Position numbers and translations under genes: made by a program
Notes under the pieces: model-generated
Told to the model about the DNA's origin: nothing
Seen by the model: the letters and a program-made list of their open reading frames with translations, nothing else
Database searches by the model: none
Assembly (NCBI GenBank): GCA_036971475.1
Contig: JBAIZL010000002.1
Span: forward strand, 18,208,567-18,272,566
Source: Prosapia bicincta
Lineage: Eukaryota; Arthropoda; Insecta; Hemiptera; Cercopidae
Reading direction: 5' to 3'
Length of the DNA: 64,000 nucleotides
Shown here: positions 57,158 to 64,000 of the stretch, piece after piece
How the letters are laid out: the number at the start of each line of letters is the position of its first letter
Position numbering within the stretch: the first letter of the stretch is position 1

Positions 57158-57199
57158 GTGATTCGACAATGGTCAAGTGACCGAAAGGTGCCTCATCAC
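57158..57199 (+). ncRNA. Variant hammerhead motif (family C)
   Basis: Stem I GTGAT (57158-57162) with ATCAC (57195-57199), five pairs. Box 1 TCGACAA (57163-57169). Extra T. Stem II GGTC with GACC around AAGT. GAAA (57183-57186). Stem III GGTGCC. Cleavage triplet CUC. The layout is that of a small hammerhead, but C3, U4 and G8 are U, C and A. Equivalent motifs lie at 57388-57429 (minus), 61414-61455 (plus, stem III GGTACC), 40389-40430, 40440-40481 and 32547-32588. Confidence 0.5.
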
Positions 57200-57425
57200 A
57201 AGGTAAAATTATTGCACTTAATGGTGGATAAAATTACTTACAATAGTAATGTAATAACTTCATAAAGTCAGTGCAACGGAAAAACAATGGATAACGTTAA
57301 ATATCAAGAATATATATATATATGAAGTTAATATATTACTATTGTAAGTAATTTTATCCACCATTAAGTGCAATAATTTTACCTTGAGTGATGAGGCACC
57401 TTTCGGTCAATTGACCATTGTCGAA

Positions 57426-58181
57426 TCACTGATGTTTTTCTGTTGTAGATGTTCGGTCTGTGAAGTTGGTGTTTGTTGACGTTACGCGCACTTTTTCTTG
57501 ATCTGTGTGTATGATATTTCTATATAGTATGTCTTCTGTATATGTTGTTTGTAGATTCATTAAATTGTTGTGTATGTTTTTATAAATGTGGTATTTTTCT
57601 AGTGAGTTTAGTTCTATTGGGTTGTTATTTATTTCTAGTATGGTTAGGTTATTTTCGTAATTTGTTATTTCGTGTTTATGGGATATTAGGTGTGCTGCAA
57701 CATTTGATACTTTAGAATTTTTGTTTTTGAATGCTCTATAATGTTCTTCAAATCTTATTTTAAATGTTCTGGTTGTTTTTCCTATGTAAAAAGCGTTACA
57801 GTTGTTGCATGTGATTTTGTAAATTCCTGATAGGTTATGTTTTTCTGAATTTGTTTTGTGGTTTGTGTTATTAAGATATTTTATTATTTTGTTGTTTGGT
57901 TTGTAAGTTGGAGTGTAGTATTCTTTGTTGTATATATTTGTTATTTTTTCTATTTTGTTATTGGTGTATTTATATTTTAGGTAGATTTTTTTATTTTCAT
58001 TATTTTCGTGTTCCGGTTGTAGTGTTGTGTTGAGGTTAGGTTTTTTTGTGAATTTATTGTATATATTTTTTATAATGTGTTTGTTGTATCCATTTTCTAT
58101 TGCTATTTTTGTAATGTTATCTAATTCTTCATTTAATTTTTGTTTGTTATCCTGTGTGTATTTTATTGCTTTATTTATCAT
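57426..58181 (-). CDS. PLE family C GIY-YIG endonuclease (left copy)
   Basis: 251 intact codons. The start is MINKAIKYTQDNKQ and the linker NKFTKKPNLNTTLQPEHENN. Then come YKPNNKIIKYL, LSGIYKITCNNCNAFYIGKT (GIY, CxxC, YIG), TRTFKIRFEEHYRAFKNKNS and AAHLISHKHEITNY. The tail ends RTSTTEKHQ right at the ribozyme motif. This is the best-preserved PLE endonuclease in the window. It is part of a larger RT-endonuclease protein, and the listed first codon is only where the open frame begins. Confidence 0.88.
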   Translation of the reverse strand: MINKAIKYTQDNKQKLNEELDNITKIAIENGYNKHIIKNIYNKFTKKPNLNTTLQPEHENNENKKIYLKYKYTNNKIEKITNIYNKEYYTPTYKPNNKIIKYLNNTNHKTNSEKHNLSGIYKITCNNCNAFYIGKTTRTFKIRFEEHYRAFKNKNSKVSNVAAHLISHKHEITNYENNLTILEINNNPIELNSLEKYHIYKNIHNNLMNLQTTYTEDILYRNIIHTDQEKVRVTSTNTNFTDRTSTTEKHQ

Positions 58182-59280
58182 GTTACTGTAAGTGTTAATT
58201 TTGTGTGTCCAGGGGTGGTTAGATTTGTAGTGTATTGTGGTGTTGTTGGAAGTTGGTTTTCTGTGTACTGTAGTTTCTATTTTATTATTATCTATATTTA
58301 TTGTATTGTCAAGATAGTTAATTGTTCAGTTTGTTTCTGTTTCGAAGGTGAATTGTATGTTTTCGTTGTATGTATTTAATTTGTTTAGTATTATGATGTG
58401 TTCGTTGTGAATGGTAGGTTGGTATATTACAAGTATATCGTCTACGTATATTGTAAATAGTAAAATATTATGTGTATATAGTATAGGTTTGATTATTATT
58501 TGTTCAAAGTGTTGTAGATATATTTCTGACATGACTGATGATATGGGTGAACCCATGGGGAGTCCTGTTGTTTGTTTATAATATTTATTGTTAAATTGGA
58601 AGTAATTTTGGTTACATATGTGTTTGGTTAGCGTAATGATACTATCTATTATGTTTCTTTTTTCGTTATTGTGTATCAGTTTGTTTTTTATTATTTCTAT
58701 GGTTTCTTCTATTGGGATACTAGGGTACATGTTAGTTATGTCATAACTTATTATTTTTGTGTTGCTGTTTGTTTTTATCGTTTTTATTTTATTAATTAAT
58801 TCGTATCTATTTTTTATATTGTATGTGTTGTTGATATGTATTTTAGATCTTATGATTTTGTCTAGAATTTTTGCGATTATGTAAGATGGTGGTGCGATGG
58901 TGTAAGATGGATTATGTAAGTGGTCTAAATGTTGTGTTGGGTTTGTGGATTTTAGGTATCCCTGATAATACTGGTGCGCATGGTTTGAATGGGTATAGTC
59001 TTGTGTGGTATTTTAATTTATTGTTATAGTTTAGGGTGTTTCGGTGAGTGACTATTAAGTTTTTTATTGTAATAAGGTATTTGCTAGTTGGGTCTGGGAT
59101 TTGTTCGTATTTATTTTCTTTTATGTAGTTAGTCATTGAATCGATATATTTGGTATTTTCTATTATTACTGGTGTATTTGTTTTATCTGATTTTAATATT
59201 AAGTAGTCGTTGTTTTCTAGTTTTTCTCTGAGTTTTATAATTTCTTTTTTATTAATATATTGTTCCGTTTAGTTTGCTTG
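58182..59280 (-). pseudogene. PLE family C reverse transcriptase (left copy)
   Basis: From the right: NTPVIIENTKYIDSMTNYIK, YHTRLYPFKPCAPVLSGIPK, IHKPNTTFRPL, then a break near 58905. Next come ISYDITNMYPSIPIEETIEI (catalytic D), TTGLPMGSPISSVMSEIYLQ, TIYVDDILVIYQP (active site near 58440) and FTFETETN followed by TGA. TINYLDNTINIDNN continues beyond it. The N-terminal part before KTEQYINKKEI is deleted relative to the right copy. Confidence 0.85.
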
Positions 59281-59301
59281 GTTCTAGGCTATTTTTTTTT
59301 T

Positions 59302-60780
59302 TTAGAACCTAAAATTAAATAGCCTAGAACCAACCCACACCTCTAACAACAATAAATTCATAAACTTAACTAAAACACAATTTACTGAAAAAGAAAAAAT
59401 AATAATAACAAATTCCTTCAAATATAACCTACCTAACTTCAACAAAAAACAAATAATAAAAAACCTAATAGTTGACACAGAATCTAACATCCACAAAATT
59501 ACCCACCAAAATACTGAACACATAAGAAATAATATTAATAATAAAATCAACCTAATAAAAACGGAAAAAAACAAAAAAACGGAACAATATATTAATAAAA
59601 AAGAAATTATAAAACTCAGAGAAAAACTAGAAAACAACGACTACTTAATATTAAAATCAGATAAAACAAATACACCAGTAATAATAGAAAATACCAAATA
59701 TATCGATTCAATGACTAACTACATAAAAGAAAATAAATACGAACAAATCCCAGACCCTACTAGCAAATACCTTATTACAATAAAAAACTTAATAGTCACT
59801 CACCGAAACACCCTAAACTATAACAATAAATTAAAATACCACACAAGACTTTTACCCATTCAAACCATGTGCACCAATATTAACAGGCATACCTAAAATC
59901 CACAAACCGGACACACCATTTAGACCACTATTAAATTTCAAATCAGCACCATCTTACATAATTTCAAAAATACTAGACAAAATAATAAGATCTAAAATAC
60001 ATATCAACAACACATACAAAATAAAACATGGATACGAATTAATTAATAAAATAAAAAAACATGTAGAAACAAACAGCAACACAAAAATAATAAGTTATGA
60101 CATAACCAACATGTACTCTAGTATCCCAATAGAAGATACCATAGAAATAATAAAAAACAAACTAATACACCATAACGAAAAAGAAAACACAATAAATAGT
60201 ATCATTACACTAACCAAACACATTTGTAACCAAAATTACTTCCAATTTAACAATAAATACTATAAACAAACAAATGGACTCCCCATGGGATCACCCATAT
60301 CATCAGTCATGTCAGAAATATATCTACAACACTTTGAACAAATAATAATCAAACCTATACTATATACACATAATATTTTACTATTTACAATATACGTAGA
60401 CGATATACTTGTAATATACCAACCTACCATTCACAACGAACACATCATAATACTAAACAAATTAAATACATACATTGAAAACATACAATTCACCTTCGAA
60501 ACAGAAACAAACTGAACAATTAACTATCTTGACAATACAATAAATATAGATAATAATAAAATAGAAACTACAGTACACAGAAAACCAACTTCCAACAACA
60601 CCACAATACACTACAAATCTAACCACCCTTGGACACACAAAATTAACACTTACAGTAACATGATAAATAAAGCAACAAAATACACACAAGATAACAACAA
60701 AAATATATATGAAGAATTAGATAACATTACAAAAATAGCAATACAAATGGATACAACAAACACCTTATAAAAACATATAC
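59302..60780 (+). pseudogene. PLE family C reverse transcriptase (right copy)
   Basis: The frame is open from 59302, upstream of the first methionine: LNSLEPTHTSNNNKFINLTK, FKYNLPNFNKKQIIKNLIVD, LENNDYLILKSDKTNTPVII, up to KYHTRLLPIQTM. An extra T near 59851 shifts the frame there. RT text resumes with GIPKIHKPDTPFRPLLNFKS, ISYDITNMYSSIPIEDTIEI, NGLPMGSPISSVMSEIYLQH and TIYVDDILVIYQP (active site near 60400). ETETN and the shared TGA at about 60513 follow, then HRKPTSNNTTIHYKSNHPWT. It supplies the N-terminal region that the left copy lacks. Confidence 0.87.
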
Positions 60781-61411
60781 AATAAGTTTACAAAAAAACG
60801 TAACCTCAACACAACACTACAACCTGAACACAAAAATAATAGAAATAAAAAAAATCTACCTAAAATATAAATACACCAATAACAAGATAGAAAAATTAAC
60901 AAATATATACAACAAAGAATACTACACTCCAACATACAAACCAAATAACAAAATAATAAAATATCCTATAATAACACAAACCACAAAACAAATACAGAAA
61001 AACATAACCTATCAGGAATTTACAAAATTACAAGTAACAACTGCAACGCATTTTACATAGGGAAAACAACCAGATCATTTAAAATAAGATTTGAAGAACA
61101 TTACAGAGCATTCAAAAATAAAAATACAAAAACATCAAATGGTGCAGCAAACCTAATATTACATAAGCATGAAATATCAAATTACTAAAATAACCTAACC
61201 ATACTCGAAATAAATAATAACCCAATAGAACTAAACTCACTAGAAAAATACCACATTTATAACAACATACACAACAATTTAATGAACCTACAGACAACAT
61301 ATGCAGACGATTTACTATTTAAAAACATTATACACGAGGTTCAAGAAGAAATATGTATGACGTCAACAAATACCGACATCACGGACCGAACATTCACATC
61401 AGAAAAATAAT
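60781..61411 (+). pseudogene. PLE family C GIY-YIG endonuclease (right copy)
   Basis: The same domain as 57426-58181, with frameshifts and stops: LSGIYKITSNNCNAFYIGKT (first C of the CxxC changed to S), RSFKIRFEEHYRAFKNKNTK, LILHKHEISNY followed by a stop, then LTILEINNNPIELNSLEKYH. The tail ends RTFTSEK at the ribozyme motif. The loss of a zinc-ligand-type cysteine and the stops make it inactive. Confidence 0.82.
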
Positions 61412-61413
61412 CA

Positions 61414-61455
61414 GTGATTCGACAATGGTCAAGTGACCGAAAGGTACCTCATCAC
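61414..61455 (+). ncRNA. Variant hammerhead motif (family C, right end)
   Basis: As at 57158-57199, but stem III is the perfectly self-complementary GGTACC. It directly follows the right-copy stop codon, the same place as the motif next to the left-copy stop. Confidence 0.5.
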
Positions 61456-61461
61456 ACAAGG

Positions 61462-61465
<4 letters not shown>

Positions 61466-61505
<40 letters not shown>

Positions 61506-61626
61506 GTTAATATATTACTATGTGAGTAATTTTATCCACCATGGTGGATAAAATTACTCACATAGTAATATATTAACTTCATAAAGTCAGTGCAACGGAA
61601 AAACAATGGATAATGTTAAATATCAA

Positions 61627-61668
<42 letters not shown>
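61466..61668. repeat. (TA)n runs around a PLE end palindrome
   Basis: TA runs at 61466-61502 and 61629-61668 enclose gaagttaatatattac and its partner around a ccatgg centre at about 61540. Confidence 0.9.
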
Positions 61669-61670
<2 letters not shown>

Positions 61671-62180
61671 TTATACCAGAATCTTGGTATTTATGCGAGT
61701 TAACTCGAAAAATAATGCTATCTTTACTGTCGAGTATCAACTGAACTGATGGTTTTATATGTATATAAACACTCTTCTTAAACAACCTGCCAAATTTATC
61801 AGATGTCCTTCTAATAAAAGGTAAAACAACAGTATTATTCTTTTTCATTTGTTCCTTCTGCTGTGTAAAACACTGGCAGCTTGCTTGTGCCGCGTACATT
61901 GGACACCGGGCCATCGGCTATGATTGATGCTGGACTCCCGTACTAAGAAGTAAGTTCCTTGTGTATGTCAAGAGAAAGGATTTTTTTTTGCAGTGTAACA
62001 CATTAACAACGGCATGTTCCTTTTAGCTATTGCACCTCTCTCATGGTAATAAGTTCATGGCGTCATAGGCATACTTTGTTTGACATTATCTCCACAATAT
62101 TAACTGTACTTGTACAAGTAGGATAATCTTGATAAACTTAAAAAGAGACTGATAACCTAATCATGTTCTTGTTGTTTTAG
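61671..62180. other. Intron before the cbEGF exon
   Basis: Ends in ttgttgttttag. A minus frame across 61579-61914 runs through the TA repeat and is not credible as a gene. Confidence 0.45.
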
Positions 62181-62432
62181 ACATCGATGAATGTGAAGCC
62201 ATACCAGGCCTTTGTCTTGGAGGCAAGTGTTTGAATACAGTCGGATCCTTTGAATGTGAGTGTGGACTGGGACATAAACGAGATCTGGTGTCCAATGAAT
62301 GCAAAGACACAGATGAATGTGCAACTCAGACAGGAATCTGTCAAGATGGCCGTTGTGTGAATACAGAGGGAAGTTTTTATTGTGTGTGTAATCCTGGTTT
62401 TATCCCAACACAAGACAGGAGGAACTGTATTG
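62181..62432 (+). CDS. fbn: Fibrillin exon: two tandem calcium-binding EGF domains
   Basis: This 252 bp exon lies between ttgttttag and gtaggt and is phase 1 to phase 1. It holds two complete cbEGFs. The first begins [17 protein letters not shown] and the second [17 protein letters not shown]. Each has the D-x-D-E-C calcium ligands, the hydroxylation-type N in NTVGSF or NTEGSF, and six cysteines. Vertebrate fibrillin genes normally encode one cbEGF per exon, so the two modules here have lost an intron between them or never had it. Calcium binding should stiffen the tandem pair. The open donor shows that the gene continues beyond the window. Confidence 0.93.
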
Positions 62433-62632
62433 GTAGGTTTAGTTTTCTTTAGTAAATTATATTTAAAGAACTTTTGTGCATTTAATATTTTATTTAACGT
62501 TTTATGAGGAAATATTATTTATAAAATTATCATTTCTTGTTCCTAACCTATGATTGTGCATGTAACATATTAATCCAATTGTTTGTACAAGTATTTAAAA
62601 CATACATGTTGAAATTATAAATAAATAAGACC

Positions 62633-62850
62633 CCTTGAAACACAAAAACTTTTTTAAATTTATATTCTGTTATGCATTTCAATTCCTAAGCAATCATCTT
62701 TAGAGGAAGTTACCACAAGACTAAAATTAATTTCCTCTGAAGATGATTGCTTTTTAATCAAAATGTATATCAGGAGATAAATAGCACGTTTTTGCGGTTT
62801 AAGAGGTTTTATTTGTTTATAATTAAAAATTACACCACAGTTGCTCCAAG
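62633..62850. mobile_element. PLE-type palindrome, family F (copy 2)
   Basis: The inverted arms carry gcaatcatctttagaggaa and cctctgaagatgattgc, with the outer text aagaggttttatttgttt and attacaccacagttgc, as in copy 1 at 19164-19400. Both ribozyme motifs are damaged: box 1 CTAAAGA on the minus strand, and CAAAA in place of GAAA on the plus strand. Confidence 0.7.
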
Positions 62851-62948
62851 TTAAATATATCTATATGTGTTAAAAGTTCTATTTATGTCTGAATGTAAGA
62901 AAAAGTATTGTTCACTAACAATACATAAATTATAATTAAATAATACCT

Positions 62949-63104
62949 AAGTGAATAGATAAGGGCTTACTTGCTGACTTGTTTCGAAACAATCGTTCAA
63001 CAACTGTATGCATACTGAAGCGGTACTGGCTTTGCTATGTAAAAGGAATGATTGTTTCTAAATGCGTCAGCAAGTAAGCCCTTATCTATTCACTTAGTTA
63101 AGCA
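62949..63104. mobile_element. PLE-type palindrome, family D (copy 2)
   Basis: The arms taagtgaatagataagggct and cccttatctattcactta are inverted for about 45 bp. The inner text has gtttcgaaacaatcgttc on the left and ttctaaatgcgtcagcaagt on the right. It abuts the pogo-like element that follows. Confidence 0.65.
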
Positions 63105-63107
63105 TTA

Positions 63108-63995
63108 CAGTAAACTCCCGATTATCCGTGGGCGGATTAATCGGTTTGCGGATTATCCGGGGTCTGCTATTGTTTTACAAATATCCAATTTTTATTTCAA
63201 TCAGATTCATGTGTTTAAATTTCCAAACGGTGAATTACGACGTAAATACATATAAGGCCTAATAGAAGTTAAGATGAAGGGAATAGATATGTAAATATGT
63301 ACGTACTGATTTTTACATTGAAAGGGAAACATCCCGACGCTGGCCAGCGAAATAAAATTGGCGAGCAGACTACTGTATAATAAGAGACAATGACAAAATG
63401 CTTGGACGCCCGAAAACCTAATGTGTATCATAAGATTGTAAACAAATGTCAGCTAATCTTGGCTATAAATAGTCTAGGACGTGACATATGCATTATCCAT
63501 GTCTGTCATATACATTATCGATCTTTATGGCTTTGTGACACACGTGACACAAATAGACACTGTGGGACAAAATGGTTCTCAAGAAACTTAGATGGCAAAT
63601 TAAAGCTAAATCAATGCTCACAAAAAAAAGAAACAAAAGTGGCAGAATTTTTTTGTTAAAAAGTGAAAGTATTATGTGTAAAGGAAATTACATACGTACA
63701 TACATACTTACTTTTGACATTTACTTATGTACGTATTCTAAATAATTAGACATATAAATGTATATGTTATAATCCGTCAAATACATCGACATTTTAAATT
63801 ATTTTCTGTATTTATTTTGTTCTCTGAAGATTATTTGTGAATTGCATTAACCGGGGTCATTATTTGTGTAACTTATGGTATAATAATCGATTATAGATAG
63901 TTTTGCGTATTCTTTGTTCATATCGGATTATCCGGGGAATTCGTTATCCGGCGTTGCCGGGCCACCCTATTCCACGGATAATCGGGAGTTTACTG
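63108..63995. mobile_element. pogo/Tigger-like element (888 bp)
   Basis: The ends cagtaaactcccgattatcc and ggataatcgggagtttactg are near-perfect inverted repeats, flanked by TA at 63106-63107 and 63996-63997. A secondary cggattatccgggg motif lies inside both ends. No convincing transposase: a frame at 63390-63659 has no recognised domain. Confidence 0.82.
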
Positions 63996-64000
63996 TATTT

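Larger units (their letters stand above)
57141..61670. mobile_element. Head-to-head pair of PLE family C copies
   Basis: A 4.5 kb inverted duplication centred near 59295. The left copy is on the minus strand (coding 57426-59280) and the right copy on the plus strand (coding 59302-61411). Each outer end carries family C palindromic termini with TA runs and the 42-base ribozyme motif. The left copy lacks about 250 bp of 5' coding text that the right copy has. Both carry the same in-frame TGA after the RT block ETETN. Confidence 0.9.

Overview
This is an AT-rich, intron-dominated stretch of an animal nuclear genome, most likely a non-dipteran arthropod. The case rests on six spliced exons of a fibrillin gene, introns of 1.6-9.8 kb, very many microsatellites and a heavy load of Penelope-like elements (PLEs). 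I cannot name the species. There are no bacterial-type operons, no tRNA or rRNA genes, and only one host gene that I recognise.

Host gene: six plus-strand exons (29647-29729, 37730-37828, 44023-44202, 45817-45912, 52196-52390, 62181-62432) join in phase. In order they encode the fibrillin unique N-terminal (FUN) region, three EGF-like domains, a nine-cysteine hybrid domain and two calcium-binding EGF domains, which is the order at the amino terminus of animal fibrillins. The signal-peptide exon is upstream or unrecognised, and the gene continues past the right edge. Everything else is intron or upstream sequence.

Layout. 1-10.5 kb: microsatellites, two inverted copies of a ~330 bp MITE, and the first copies of an unnamed ~450 bp interspersed repeat that recurs eight times. 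11.25-14.09 kb: about 48 copies of a 59 bp minisatellite. 15.18-19.02 kb: a 147 bp tandem repeat split by a nearly complete PLE with 500 bp inverted terminal repeats. 20.46-21.09 kb: a 30 bp tandem repeat with a 10-unit superperiod. 23-29 kb: palindromic PLE derivatives and a 881 bp element with long terminal inverted repeats. 29.9-31.2 kb: a hAT element with its 8 bp target duplication. 31.2-31.6 kb: a 49 bp tandem repeat. 33-40 kb: pogo/Tigger-like elements, a Jockey-like LINE inside a PLE palindrome, a 222 bp (AC)n tract and more PLE pieces. 44.9-52 kb: further PLE palindromes, Tigger remnants and a head-to-head PLE pair. 53.4-56.5 kb: an I-like LINE lacking its reverse transcriptase. 57.1-61.7 kb: a second head-to-head PLE pair. 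62.6-64 kb: two palindromes and a pogo-like element.

Most striking: nearly every PLE terminus and every PLE-derived palindrome folds on paper into a small hammerhead ribozyme. Stems I, II and III covary between families. Two families carry U and A where the catalytic core normally has C3 and G8. Many of these palindromes sit inside (TA)n tracts. The window is therefore a dense collection of ribozyme-bearing retroelements, including short non-coding ones that may be mobilised in trans.
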